Positions 43,113-55,274 of a stretch of DNA of 64,000 nt are shown piece after piece. The notes under the pieces were generated by a model. That model had not been told where the DNA came from and searched no databases. It worked only from the letters and a program-made list of their open reading frames with translations. Every line of letters starts with the position of its first letter. Within the stretch, counting starts at the first letter, position 1. Position numbers and translations under genes: made by a program. This DNA comes from Escallonia rubra (Eukaryota > Streptophyta > Magnoliopsida > Escalloniales > Escalloniaceae), in assembly GCA_033065855.1 (NCBI GenBank), contig JAVXUO010001734.1, positions 62,001-126,000 of the forward strand, given 5' to 3'.

Positions 43113-44320
43113 ACTTAGGCCAAAGCCTCCCTGAATTGGAAAAAACAAAAGCCTGGCTCAATCACTTAATGGAGGCAGCAACCTAAACCAAATTACCAGA
43201 CTTGTTGTTGCCTAAGAATAAGCAAGAAAATAAAAGGCAAGTCGATGAGTGGTTTAAAGAACAGGGTTCTTTCATCAAAAGAGATGGACCACGTACTACC
43301 GTAGTGATCAGTTACAAAACATCTATTAAATATATAGTCGTACAGTATTAATTAAGCTATAAGCTAGAAAAAAAAGTTTTGAACTAAACAAATAGGTTTT
43401 ACATGAACATAAAACCCACGCCACAACCAAAAAGCATGAACCCCTAATGAAAATCAGATTGTTCTGCCAAAGAAAAAATCAGGAAACCCATACACAACAA
43501 AAATATAAAAAAAAATCTCTTACCTCAATCGAGCAATTCGATAGGATAGCAAGTCCCCATGAGCTACTACACCTTGAATTGTAGCACAAGTGAAACCAAA
43601 GAAAAACAATAGCCCATCTTTAATCTAGGAAAAATTCTTGGGTTCAAAAGAAAACTCTGATATGTCCATAATGTGATGATCATCAAATTACACTTTTCAT
43701 AATAGCGAATTAGGGCTCCGCTAAGTTGCTCACTCCTATCTCTTCTGATCTCTCACACCTAAGGAAGAAGAAGGGCAAAGGTGGTGGGTTGAAATCCCAA
43801 TAGTAAAGCTAAACAAAGATCTAAAGTGGACAATTACATAAAGACCCCCAATTAAGGTACTTATTCAAAGTCCACCAAAAATTGTATTAATTCTAGAAAG
43901 GGCATAAAAGTTTTATTGGAAACTATATCACAAAAAAGAATGGGACAATACAGATAGGGGTAAATTTTTTCTTCCATTCTTTTCTCTAGTTGCGGATGGG
44001 GTTGGTCTTGTTCACTTGGGTGAAACGTTCCTATGGCTCTAGATCACCAGGACAGTACATAAACAACCCTTAGGCACTCCGTAAGAACGTTAAAAAATCT
44101 CCAAGAAGTTGTCATATTTCTAAGAGGTTAGAGAAAGAGAGTAGTATTTTGATTCCCTCCCCTTACATTCATACACTTGTGTTTATTTCATTCTTGCAAA
44201 GTGGATACGTCTAAACTATCAACCACGCAGTTCGAGTCAAAAGGTATACTTTTCAACCATCTATTTAGTTAGATTAGATTAGATTAGATCCCCTACCTGC
44301 AATCGAATTCTCGAGCAATT
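43113..44320. other. Non-coding segment shared with copy A
   Basis: Matches 695-1789. It carries GATTA repeats (AGATTAGATTAGATTAGATC at about 44272-44290) where A has one fewer step. No gene recognised. Confidence 0.5.
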
Positions 44321-44339
44321 CGAGTGGAGAAACTCATGA

Positions 44340-44890
44340 CTTAAAAGAGGAGAGATTGTAGCTTTGAGAAGCTAATGGGCTCAGGGGGAGAAGTGAACGT
44401 GGTGACAAGGTCCTTGGACTCCAGTTTAAGGCCCAGAAAGACATAGATATTGAAGTCTTCGACAGAGAATGGACAACCCGTGGCTGAAGTTCGTTGGAGA
44501 TTGACTTAGCACGCTATAGATAGGCAAAAACGATGTACTCTTTTCGGTTCAACCGATGGACATGCCAAGAGTCCGGGTGTGGGAGGTGAAGCAATAAAGG
44601 TTTGTAACACAGTCTAGACCTTGTTACTATTGTTACAACCAACAAGTAAATGAAGGATTTCATCGGAGAGAGACGAGATCAACATACTAAGAATTGTGGA
44701 ATCCTATTGTTGCCAGAGGGCAAAGTTAGGATTAAGAATGGGCTGAGTTTGCCCGGTGGGAACAATTGATGGAGAAGTGGCAGGGATTGATCCATCAACA
44801 AACCCCATAATCTCTTGATTGTGAAGAAAGAAGACAAGCTACATCTTCCGGAAGAGGTAGTAGTACGTGGTAAGTTCGATGAAGAGGTAG
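44340..44890 (-). pseudogene. Copia gag remnant, fuller in copy B
   Basis: The minus strand reads NQEIMGFVDGSIPATSPSIV, PTGQTQPILNPNFALWQQ, DSTILSMLISSLSDEILHLL and VGCNNSNKV, the N-terminal gag pattern of plant copia elements. SISNELQ and a degraded SVEDFNIYVFLGLKLESKD block follow. Stops replace residues after WQQ and NKV. Copy A keeps only the last third (1790-2095). No pol of this element remains. Confidence 0.75.
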
Positions 44891-44965
44891 GGACGAGCCT
44901 AAGATAAACGAAGAAAAAGGCTCTCTCCCTTGTTCTGTTGTGAGTGACCATGTGTGTAAATACAA

Positions 44966-44968
<3 letters not shown>

Positions 44969-44996
<28 letters not shown>
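44969..44996. repeat. (GT)n microsatellite
   Basis: About 14 TG units, present only in copy B because the surrounding segment is deleted in A. Confidence 0.95.
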
Positions 44997-44998
<2 letters not shown>

Positions 44999-44999
44999 T

Positions 45000-45650
45000 C
45001 ATAGTGGGAAATGTTACAGGACAGATACATAATTGAAAAGTACAAAACAATGTTATCGTGACTAACCAAGTCCATCCTACAGAATACAAATATAAATGAC
45101 ATGACTCAATGGCAATAATAAAGTTAAAGTCTTTTTATTAATCTCCCCATGGTTTCAATGTCATTAGATCGAGAGATAGATATCATGGCTTGCCTTATAG
45201 CTTATGATTTATCTACACGAGTGGCTTATATGTCTGCAATTACTAAATAGGATAATTTTCATTCTTTTGTTGATCATTCAAGATGGCACCTAGATTGTCT
45301 TTAAGTCAAATATTTGCAATAAATAGTGTCAAAATGAATTTACGTCTAAAATTGAATCGAGTAAACAAGAACTGATAGGGACTAAAGGTGGACCAATAAC
45401 TAATATCGACGCCGTCAGCTGCAAAAGGTAATTACTGTTGAAACCCACTTGTGCATTTTTTACTATAACCGACAGCAGCACCATCAATTACAACCAATGT
45501 TCCGGAGGTTATAATCTTTAGATAGTTTTGATACATGCTTCTCATTCCTTATATATTTGATGCTTATAAATTGCTCGTACATGATCACTAGCATATTGCA
45601 AAGTACATGGTTTTGGTTGTATTTCGTGTTGGATTTGTGTCAATGAAGAG
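45000..45650. other. Segment present in B, absent from A
   Basis: Part of the 1.15-kb stretch (about 44500-45650) that copy A lacks. No gene recognised. Confidence 0.5.
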
Positions 45651-45739
45651 TTGAATAGGGCATCAGATTTGTTTAAGCACCAACTCACCCCAAAATCATT
45701 ATTCTTCTCGAATTTCATCAAATAAAAGAACAACTTCCA

Positions 45740-46067
45740 ATCAAGAAACAATCCTTGACAGACATAGAAATTTTTTATAGATGCCAAGAAATAAGGCAAG
45801 GGCAATGATGTTCCGAATGACAAGCCACTGTAGGCCACTGCTAACCAGACCCATGAATGCCGAGATGAACATCACCACCCACAGAGGCATCTACATTAGC
45901 ACCAGCCCGGACGACCACCCTTACCCTTCCAAATGCCAGAGGCCACCACCAGGACTTAAGAGAAACCCGGCACTGCCTTCAACTTTAACGAGTAGGCCGA
46001 GAAGGCGAAGTTTGTCCCCATGAAGGTCTGAATCCATATCGTTGCCACCAGGGTCATCCACTTCCTT
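45740..46067 (-). pseudogene. NFD4/nodulin-like MFS exon (copy B)
   Basis: The same transporter fragment as 2190-2527, beginning RKWM/V-like after the copia junction. On the minus strand it keeps AFMGLVSSGLQWLVIRNIIA, including the Gln-Trp pair that A has turned into two stops, so B is closer to the ancestral frame here. The segment between the first transmembrane block and this one is still frameshifted. The 5' start lay beyond the copia element and is now lost past 61884. Confidence 0.65.
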
Positions 46068-46072
46068 GACTG

Positions 46073-46456
46073 TGTTAAAATTAATTCACATTTCCTTAAT
46101 AAGTAAGGAAGAGTTATCTAGAACGATCCAGCAAATTGAAGTCGGTTACCATGCAGTGAACTTAGTGATTAAGTTGCTTAATGGCTATGGTCAAAGTCTT
46201 CTAGCTAGGATGCAATGTAATAGGCTAAAGGTTTGACTGAGCATTAGTTCACTATGAATATTCTAGAAGTAAAGTTATATACTTCTACTTCATTGTCGGT
46301 TTACAAAACCTATACATAGGGATACGTGTCTCAATTTGTAAAATGAAGAGAACTAGCTAAACGTTGAAGCTAGCCTTGTACTAATTGGAGACAAGAGCTT
46401 CATTGTTTCACTATCAACAATAATTCTTTTTTTCTAAAACTATCTCAAATCCAATA
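46073..46456 (+). repeat. 5' LTR of copia copy B
   Basis: A 384-bp LTR matching 2533-2913 closely. Confidence 0.9.
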
Positions 46457-47734
46457 ATTGGTATTAGAGTTACGTTCGATTATTATTGGGCGTAGAGTTT
46501 CTGCACTATTTTTCAAATCCTTCAACTATTATACCATCTCCTAAGGGCAACCTCAACCAAAATCCTACTGATATGTCTGTTCCTATTTTTCATGGCAAAA
46601 AATATTATTTTTGGGGTATAAATATAGGGACATTCTTCTTGTCCCAAGATTTATGTGACATCATTCAATATGAGTTTGATATTCTAGAATATGCCTCCAC
46701 TCTACCCACATCTCAACAAAAGACATTGAAAGAGTTGAAGCAGAAAGATGTCGGAGCTCTCTTCATCATTCGGCAAGCATTGACTAAACAAATATTTCCA
46801 CGAATCATTAGGGCAACTACTGCAAAAGTAGCATGGAATATTATGCTACTTTTGCAGGAGGAGTTCTAAGGCAGTATAAAAGTACACATTGTTCATCTCT
46901 AAGCTTTAAGGAGAGATATAGAAAATATTAGAATGAAGGATTCTGAGACTAGGGAGAAAATATTTCTAAGAGAAAAAGTTGTAGGACAAATATTCATAAG
47001 TCTTACAGAAAATATGACTCAATTGTGGTTAGAAATAATGGTGAAAATTAATGCAAAATTATGGTGGAGTAGAAAATTCTAGAAGCAAGAATTATCAACA
47101 TCAACAAAAAAATACTAGTTCAATTGTCCTCCTTGTGGTATATGCAAAATGACAAACCACATGGAAAAACATTCTTGGCACCAAGGCAAGTTCAGTGACG
47201 CAAGTGCAAGAGATTTCTGGCATGAAGAAAAACTTTGCTTGGTTCAAAGAAAACCATCAGGCCAATTACACTGAAGGAAAAGAAGATCAAGGAGTTGTTT
47301 TTAATGCTAGCCAAGTAGCATAAGAGAAAAAATGGATACGTGGCTTCTCGACGATGGTTGTTGCAATCACATGATAAGTGATGAGAGCATCTTTCGAAAA
47401 ATGGAGACAGCTTTCAGATCTAAAGTCAAGCTAGGGAATAACGCACTAATTGATGTCATAGGCAAAGATAAAATTTCAGTCCATATAGAAAAGGTATGAA
47501 ATTAATCCCTGATGTCCAGCTTGTTCCTAGTATACTCAGCGTTGGTCAACTACTCAAGATCGACTAAAACAAAACTTTGCTCCAGTTGCTCGCCTAGACA
47601 CTATTCGATCTTTAGTGGCACTAGCAGCTCAAACAGTGAAAAATACATCAACTTGATGTGAAGTCAGCATTCTTGATTGGATATTTACAAGAAGAAATAT
47701 ATGTGAAGCAACCACTAGGATTCATCGTCTCGGG

Positions 47735-48620
47735 GTGAGGTCCGGCAACTAAGAACAAGGCAGAAGTCCCAGAACAAGGTCTGCAGACTAAGAACCGAGC
47801 AGAAGTTCCAGGGCGAGGTCCAACGACCATAAAGGTCTCGAGGTGAGGTCCGGCAACTAAGAATAAGGCAGGAGACCCAGAACGAGGTCTGCAGACTAAG
47901 AACAGAGTAGGAGTCCCGAGGTGAGGTCCGACGACCATAAAGGTCTCGGAGTGAGGTCCAGCGACTAATAACAAGGTATGAGTAAGAACAAGACAAGAGC
48001 AGGATCCATTGTAGGAACTGAAAAAGATGCATGGTGGCATGATTGGCAGCGTTGTGGCCAATGAAGGGAAATGAATCTTATAGAGGTGTAGGATTAGGAT
48101 TTGGGCTAAAGGAAATCAACAGAGGTAACTGAAGAAGGAAACAAATTTTATTTTATTTTTTAGCGAAATCGATTAATTAGCTAGGGTTGATGAACATAAC
48201 GGTGAGCAGTGGCTAGGGTTTCAGCATAAGCGAAGATCACTGTATAAAAAGGACAGGAAAGAAAGACCAAAATTCTGAAGTCAAGAAGAAAAGAAGAGCA
48301 CGAAAAGAAACAAAACCACTTGAGTTGGCCGGGCGAACAGCAAAAGGCTGTCTGCTGGAGTTTGCAAAAATAGTTGAAAAACTCTCAAACCGGCAGATCG
48401 TATGGCTCTGATACTATGATAGAAAAGGTGAAGGGAAAGATAATTATATTAGAGAGCATTGATAAAATTGAGTGCAATGAGGCCTTTATATAGGCAAGAG
48501 AAAACTATCCTACCAGAAAAAGAAAAGAGAATCCTATAGAAGTTAGGAGAACTCTAGAATAATTTAGACATATGACAAGAGCGATAAGGTAATTTCCATA
48601 TTAATATATATCCTCTAACA
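47735..48620 (-). mobile_element. Nested reverse LTR/primer-site piece (copy B)
   Basis: The counterpart of 5815-6701. The minus-strand LTR lies at about 48620-48417 (TGTTAGAGG ... TATCA), followed by a TAGTATCAGAGCC primer site (one change from A). Its presence in both copies dates it before the duplication. Confidence 0.65.
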
Positions 48621-49299
48621 ATGGAAGGTTTAGAAGACAAAGTTCTAAAACTAAAGAAGGCACTGTACAGGCCCAAGCAAGCACCCCGAGTGTCGTACAA
48701 CAAAACTAATGGCTACTTCATGCATTAAGGATTGAGAAGGAGAAAAAGTGAGTGTCACCCATACTATATATCAAGACCCAAGGTATACTAAAACTCATTG
48801 CTCTAGATGCGGATGATCTTATCTACAGGGAATAGTGGAACGATGATTCAAGAATTCAAGAAAGAATGATGAAGACATTCGAGATGAGTGACCTAGGCTT
48901 GATGCACTACTTTCTTGGTATAGAGATAAGTCAAGAAGAAGAAGGTATATTTATTTAACAAGGAAAATCTACGAAAATCTTCTGAAGAAATTCAGAATGT
49001 ATAAATGTAAGTCGATTCCCACACCACTCGCTGCAAATGAGAAACTAAGAAAAGAAGATGAATTGATAAAAGCAGATGCTTCTACCTGAAATAAAGAATC
49101 AGGTAGAAGTCCACTTCTGACTCAAGATTGTTTGGATATACATATATACATATAGTGATTGGGCAGGGTCAGTGGAGGATATGAAAAGCACATCAGGCTA
49201 TGCATTCACACTAGGTAAAGAAATTTTCTCTTGTGCATAACAAAAAAAAGACACATTGTGGCAATCATCAGCGACACCGGAATATGTAGCAGAAGCAGT

Positions 49300-50158
49300 T
49301 GTAGACACCAAAAAATTATTTTTACTGATCAACAGTAAATTTTAGTGTCTACTTAATTATTCAACACCGCCGAAAATACGGGTCAAGATACTGACTTGAG
49401 GCCAAGCAAAAGAACGGGCTCGAGCCAAAGTTAAATTTGAAGAACCAGTCCAAATATAATTATGCAGTCCAGCCCATGGTCTTGTTACCAGAAAAGCCAG
49501 ATTTGACTAAAATCATTTCCAAAATTAAATGGAGACAAATATCCATTTAATTGATAAGATCAGATGATTAAGGGGACAAAAATCTCCTTGATTACAAAGT
49601 CAAAAACCAAACTACGGATTTTCCAAATTTAAGCCTACCAGTTTACCTATAAATAGAAGGCTTGGGGTAGAGAAGAAAGGACACACAGGGTCTCCGCAAT
49701 CAAAGCCAAAGCTCTATCGAAACTCTATCGTCTCATAGGTTGTGCGTCATTTGAAGAACAATACGCACCAACGCAGTGTCGTTCTTCAATCGAGCACTTT
49801 CAAGTCATGAAGACTGGTTGCTCTTTCGCCTCAAGTCGAAGAGGAATTCGCCTTCAACATCAGTAATTCTACAAGTCAAGGATCACCATACTTGTTTGGG
49901 ATAAAGCTTCGAAGCCCTCGAGCAAGCGCCGCTTCGACGATCTTTCAATCGTGAAGATTGAAGAAGCCAAAATCCACGTTTCAAGATCAAGCTATTTCAG
50001 CCCTTAGATCGTGACCAAACCAGAGATCGAATCAGAGGATTTACATTTTATTGTGTAAAAATCACAAAGTGGTGTAACCTATAATTTAAATTTGATAAAT
50101 TGAATTTTTGTGCAATTATTTCTTGTTTCACAGCTCAGACACAAAATTTGTGTGTAAA
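49300..50158 (+). repeat. 5' LTR of the TR-GAG element
   Basis: Starts TGTAGACACCAAAAAATTAT and ends GTGTGTAAA (the 3' copy ends GTGTGTACA). TATAAATAG at 49648-49656 is the likely promoter TATA. Confidence 0.9.
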
Positions 50159-50164
50159 AATTTC

Positions 50165-50180
50165 TGGCACACCCGGTGGG
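50165..50180 (+). other. Probable primer binding site
   Basis: TGGCACACCCGGTGGG begins six bases after the 5' LTR. The motif resembles the TGGCRC-CCGGTGGG sites found just inside the LTRs of many plant gypsy elements. The tRNA was not determined. Confidence 0.6.
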
Positions 50181-50242
50181 ACCTACTCTGCCTCTCATCT
50201 CCTTCTCCATAAGAAGATAATCAAAGCCTCTACTACACGTCA

Positions 50243-51778
50243 ATGGCGTCAAATACTTCTGAGAATCATTTCACCTTGTCGATTATGATGACTAGTGCCA
50301 TTTCACTTGAAGAGCAACTGGCCGCTATGTCTCGAGCAATTGAAAAACTGACAAAGATGGTAGAGGAAATAGATCTTCAGATTGCAAACTTTATGAACAA
50401 GTTGGAATCGAAGAAGGGTGAAGAATCAAAGTCAGGTGACGTTGGTGACGCAGACGAAGCTCTTAAGAAAGATGATACCAACGACCATCCAGATGCATTC
50501 ACCTTCGGTGGATATAAAAACAAAGAGAGCAAATCCATCTATGTGGCTTCCCTGTCTGTCTAGCAGCTACAAGACATGATAGCAAGCACAATCAGGGCCT
50601 AATACGGAGGACCGTCTCGCGACACTCTCATGTACTCAAAGCCTTATACAAAGAGAATCGACAACATGAGGATGTCAGTCGAGTATCAACCACCTAAGTT
50701 TCAACAGTTTGATGCAAAGGGCAACCCAAGGCAGCACGTCGCCCATTTCATCGAGACTTGCAACGATGTTGGAACAGAAGGGGATCTCCTCATTAAGCAG
50801 TTCGTCCGATCTCTCAAAGGAAACGCCTTTGATTGGTATACGAACTTGGAACCCGAGTCGATAGATTGTTAGGAAGAAATGGAGTGAGAATTTCAAAATC
50901 GCTTCTACAGCACCCGCCGCTCTGTGAGTATGATAGAACTCACAAACACCAAGCAACGAAAAGAAGAGCCTGTAGTGGATTACATCAACAGGTGGCGAAC
51001 TTTGAGCTTGGACCGTAAAGAAAGACTATCTGAAGCCTCAGCCGTAGAAATGTGTATGCAAGGCATGCACTGGGGGCTCCTATACATTTTACAAGGTAAC
51101 AAACCCGGTACCTTTGAGGAGCTAGCAACACGAGGCCACAACATGGAGATCAACATAGCAAGTCATGATGGAAGTAACCCACCAATAGGTGACCCCCGTG
51201 AAGACACCAGAGAAGCGATGGCAGTGGGGTTCAAAAGCAACCACAGAAGATTCAATGGTTGTCACGCTAACTCTATTGAAGACCTCCGATAAACATAAAA
51301 AAGATAAACAAGACAAGAAAAAAATCAGCCTCAAGGGAGAGAAAGTCAATGGCCAAGGTTGAAAGAGTTTGAGCAAAAAGTCTATCCTTTTTCAGACTCA
51401 GAAGTCCCGGGAATACTAGACTTCCTACTCGAACATAAGCTTATTGATCTCCCTAAGATGAAACGCGCGGAAGAGTCGGGGCAGGTTAACAAGTCGAGAT
51501 ACTGCAAGTACCACCGGCTCATCAGTCATCCTACTGAAAAGTGCTTCACACTCAAGGAGGTAATTATGGACTTGTCTAAAAAGGGCAACATCCATCTAGC
51601 TGACAAGGAAGTTGAAAAATCAAACAACACTTCGGTCATCTTTGGGGCTGTAGTCTCTTCAGCTTCTTGTCAACGGCAAGAGAACAGATCGCCTAAGGCC
51701 TCCATGCAGGGGGGCATTCAAAGCTTGAAAGATCCCTCAAAAGACTTAGCATCCTTTAAAAAGGTCAAGCCTTCATAA
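50243..51778 (+). pseudogene. Ty3/gypsy-type gag
   Basis: The frame starts MASNTSENHFTLSIMM and has a coiled-coil-like N-terminus (LEEQLAAMSRAIEKLTKMVE). The Retrotrans_gag core follows: PPKFQQFDAKGNPRQHVAHF, KQFVRSLKGNAFDWYTNLEP, NRFYSTRRSVSMIELTNTKQ, KEEPVVDYINRWRTLSLDRK and EMCMQGMHWGLLYILQG. A C-terminal part reads KSRYCKYHRLISHPTEKCFT with a Cys-His-Cys pattern. TAG, TAA, TAG and TGA stops (about 50561, 50600, 50869, 50885) and a frameshift near 51240-51360 break it. It once formed the capsid. No pol follows. Confidence 0.88.
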
Positions 51779-51867
51779 AGGATGCACTGAAATCATATCC
51801 AAGATCAAGCTCTACAAGCCCTTGAGTATAAAAACATAAATTAAAAAAAATTAAAGCCAAGTCGTCC

Positions 51868-52770
51868 GATCAAGCTTCAAGCCCAGATTCAAAGGTCAAA
51901 GTTATGTCATCTTGTTGAGGATCAAGCTTTGAAGCCCTTCAACTAGCTGCAAGTCGTCTTCATCCGATCAAGCTTCAAGCCCGGATTTGAAGGTCAAAGT
52001 CGTATCATCTTGTTAGAGATCAACCTTTCAAGCCCTTCAACTAGCTGCAAGTCGTCTTCATCCGATCAAGCTTCAAGCCCGGATTCGAAGGTCAAAGTCG
52101 TATCATCTTGTTGGAGATCAAGCTTTGAAGACCCTTTTTAGCTACAAGTCGTCTTCATCCGATCAAGCTTCAAGCCCAGATTCAAAGGTCAAAGTCGTAT
52201 CATCTTGTTGGAGATCAAGCTTTGAAGCCCTTCAACTAGCTGCAAGTCGTCTTCATCCGATCAAGCTTCAAGCCCGAATTCGAAGGTCAAAGTCGTATTA
52301 TCTTGTTGGAGATCAAACTTTGAAGCCCTTCAACTAGTTGCAAGTCGTCTTCATCCGATCAAGCTTCAAGCCCGGATTCGAAGGTCAAAGTCGTATCATC
52401 TTGTTGGAGATCAAGCTTTGAAGCCCTTCAACTAGTTGCACGTCGTCTTCATCCAATCAAGCTTCAAGCCCGGATTCGAAGGTCAACGTCATATCATCTT
52501 GTTGGAGATCAAGCTTTGAAGCCCTTCAACTAGCTGCAAGTCATCTTCATCCGATCAAGCTTCAAGCCCGGATTCGAAGGTCAAAGTTGTATCATCTTGT
52601 CGGAGATCAAGCTTTGAAGCCCTTCAACTAGCTACAAGCCATCTTCATCCGATCAAGCTTCAAGCCGGGATTCGAAGGTCAACGTCGCATCGTCTGGTTG
52701 AAGATCAAGTGCTGAAGCCCTTCAACTAGCTACAAGTCGTCTTCATTCGATCAAGCTCGATGCCCGAAGT
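51868..52770. repeat. 98-bp tandem array, about nine copies
   Basis: Units start GATCAAGCTTCAAGCCCGGA at 51868, 51966, 52064 and so on with a regular 98-bp period, and contain TATCATCTTGTTGGAGATCA and CCCTTCAACTAGCTGCAAGT. Later copies diverge. It lies within the TR-GAG element downstream of gag, where some gypsy elements carry such arrays. Confidence 0.92.
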
Positions 52771-53123
52771 GAAGACCGAAATCAAAGATCAAAGCTCCTC
52801 GGCACAAGCCTAACTGCAAGATCAAAGCTCCTATCAATGCTCCTCGGCACGAGCTTAAACTGCACGAGCGTAAATTGCACGAACAACACTCCTCAGCACG
52901 AGCCTAAACTGCAATATCATTGCTCCTGACCCGCACGAGCTAAAACTGTGAACGGCCCAACCTTAAAAAAAATTGACAGTCTATAATCAAGTCTCAAAGC
53001 TAATTGTTCTGTCATGCCGAGCATAAGGAACAGAAGTCCTGTTGACTCAAAGCAACAGGGGGGCAGATCAAACAACAAATCTTACTGAGCTCTGACTCGT
53101 GGAAGTGCAGGTCAACTGGAAGC

Positions 53124-53610
53124 ATGCAAAAGGAGGCAGGCCCAACTGCAAGTCCTGTCGAGCGCATTTCTGAAACCGATTGGAGAAGCCTTGCTGCAGT
53201 TGGGTCCAGGATGCCAGTCAACAGAGGACTTGCACAGGAGGGAAAGTCCACGTGCGAGACGTGTCGAGCGCATTTCTGGAGCTGGCTGGTCGTGATGTGC
53301 TGCAGTCGCATTCAGAATGCCGGTCAACAGAGGACTCGCACAGGAAGGGAAGTTCACGTGCAAGACGTGTTGAGCGCATTTCTGGAGCCGGTCGAAGAAG
53401 CCTTGCTGCAGTTGGGTCCAGGGTGCGGGTCAACAGAGGACTCGCACAGGAGGGAAAGTTCATGTTTGAGACATGTCGAGCGCATTCCTGGAGCCAACTG
53501 GTTCGGTCGCATCCATAATGCGGGTCAACAGAGGACTTGCACAGGAGGGAACATTCATGTGCAAGACATGTCAAGCGCATTTCTAGGGCCAGTCAAAAGA
53601 GCCTTGCTGC
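53124..53610. repeat. 95-106-bp tandem array, about five copies
   Basis: GTCAACAGAGGACT recurs at 53217, 53323, 53429 and 53524. Units also share GAGCGCATTTCTGGAGC and CACAGGAGGGAAAGT. Open frames on both strands follow the repeat and are not genes. Confidence 0.9.
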
Positions 53611-54340
53611 GGTCACATCCATTAGGTCTTCAAATGATCTGCACACATGAAAAGTCAAAATGCAAGTTCTGTCAAACGGATCTTCCAAGCAGTTCGATAA
53701 GCAACTAGTCTCGTACATCTTTTTCTGCAGTGTTGTATATCTGTTTTGACGAAGTACTTGCTAAAAAAAAAAAGTGGCTTATTAAAGTCGGGAACGCAAG
53801 AGAGGGAAAAGAAGAAATTTGTCTCGACATAAAAAAAAAAGAGTGGTGGAGGTTCAGAATGTTCAAGAAAAAAAAAAGAGTGGGCGTTGAACCAAAAAAG
53901 AGAGAGAGAGAGAGAGAGAGAAAACAGAAGGAAACCAAAGGAGAAAAGGACAAGAAGATTAGAAAGAGAAGAAGTGGGCGTAGAGCCCAATGGAAAAGAA
54001 AACAAAAAAGTGGGAAAATAAATGGAGAAGAAAAGTCAGGGGCGTGACTGCGTGAGGTCCAAAGAAAAAAAAAAAAAGTGGGGGCCAAAAAGAAACAAGC
54101 GACGCACGACGACGCCGATCTCAATTTTAATATCAGTAATCCCCAACGCCGTAAAGGTTACGGTATGCCGTCGCCCAGTGGCACGATGGCGGTCGAACAG
54201 CCATCTCGTGGCAACATTTCTGGGTCAAATCACGGCGGGTGGTGGACACTAGAAAGCGGCGGCAGTCACTGGTTCACACTGATCTAGCAGCGGGGGTCTG
54301 AACGGGAGCCGGGGGCAGCAAAAAAAAAAAGCCAAATTTT
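53611..54340. other. Purine-rich internal part of the TR-GAG element
   Basis: Long GA- and A-rich tracts (53760-54080) include a (GA)n run near 53901-53920. They are followed by GC-richer sequence (54100-54300) with no recognisable domain. Confidence 0.5.
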
Positions 54341-55274
54341 TGTTAGGAAAAAAGTATCCTTGTGTGTACTTTTGTAGAAAATCAATTTCGAACAATTACT
54401 AACATACAAATAATAAGGTTCGAAGAACAGCAGTAACGTAAACTGGAAATAGAATTGTGTCTAATAACTCACAATAGTAAATGCAGAACAGCAATGGAGA
54501 ACCGAGGTGTGAATTTGATTCACTGTCGTTAAGACTTTATTCGTCCCGCAACAGTGCTAACGGTCTCTTGACGAAAAACCTCCCAGGATACAACGGTAGC
54601 ACGTCTGAAAATAGGAGCACTCCAAATCTTCAGACCCGGCGAACCAAAACAATTAGCACAACTCTTTCTCTCTTGGACAAGCAAAAACAGACAGACAGAA
54701 GAAAATATAATTCGGGATTAGAATTAAGTAACTTCTGTAACTGACTCGATTTTATACACAGAGTATTCACTGGGGGGTGCAACTCTTCACAGCTGGTTGG
54801 AAAGGTTACAACTTTAAATAAATAATTATTTTTTAAATTTGTCCCAAAAAGAATAAAGCCTAATGGGCCTAAGCCCAAGCCACGGCCACCGACTGGACCG
54901 GGACGGGACGGGCCGAGAGGGTGGCGCGCGCTTGTGTGGTGGACCTTGGGTCAACCTAGTTCATCCCTCCTTACAAAACTTGGATACTCCCAAGGGGCCC
55001 AACCCTTAGCTCAAGGCTAAGCCTTATAAGGAGACAATTTGGCTTTATCTCTTCAATGTGGGATACTCTTTTCCCTTCAAGTTGAACCACCAACTTCAAC
55101 GTCAATTTTCTCATTCACCTTTCATTTGTTTTAAACATGTGAATATACCATGACCATCTATTCCAATAGAGGATCATGAATCAATTTGTTCCTAACCAAA
55201 ATATGGTTTGGAACCCATTACAAAATTGAGTCAAAGTTGCTTCTTTGTAATGGGTTTAAAACCCAATTTCAACA
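54341..55274 (-). repeat. 3' LTR of the nested copia
   Basis: A 934-bp LTR, a close match to 58857-59774. The downstream half is almost identical by eye. Confidence 0.92.

Larger units (their letters stand above)
46073..49299 (+). mobile_element. Degenerate copia element copy B, left part
   Basis: The same insertion as 2533-9499, with the same GACTG to its left (46068-46072). It retains LTR, primer site (TGGTATTAGAGTT), gag (QKDVGALFIIRQALTKQIFP), zinc knuckles and the protease remnant. It then jumps near 47540 from GTTGGTCAA to CTACTCAAGATCGACT, deleting about 1.5 kb (pre-integrase, integrase and RT start) relative to A. RT remnants and the reverse-oriented nested LTR piece follow. Where A carries an hAT element, B has the empty site at about 48911. 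It stops at GCAGT (49295-49299) in RNase H, where the TR-GAG element begins. The right part resumes at 61408. Confidence 0.9.

Noticed and set aside
44679-45089. Minus-strand frame containing poly(HT)
   Set aside because: It runs through a GT microsatellite. The true signal in this region is the broken copia gag in another frame.
44500-45650. Possible DNA transposon with ATTGAC...GTCAAT ends in copy B
   Set aside because: The segment contains gag codons continuous with flanking gag. The inverted ends are only 6 bp. A deletion in copy A explains the difference.
51868-52770. Regular repeat that superficially resembles a CRISPR array
   Set aside because: Whole 98-bp units repeat without unique spacers, and the context is a plant retrotransposon.
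53124-53708. Open frame of 194 codons and others on both strands
   Set aside because: Driven by the 95-106-bp tandem array. No family resemblance.
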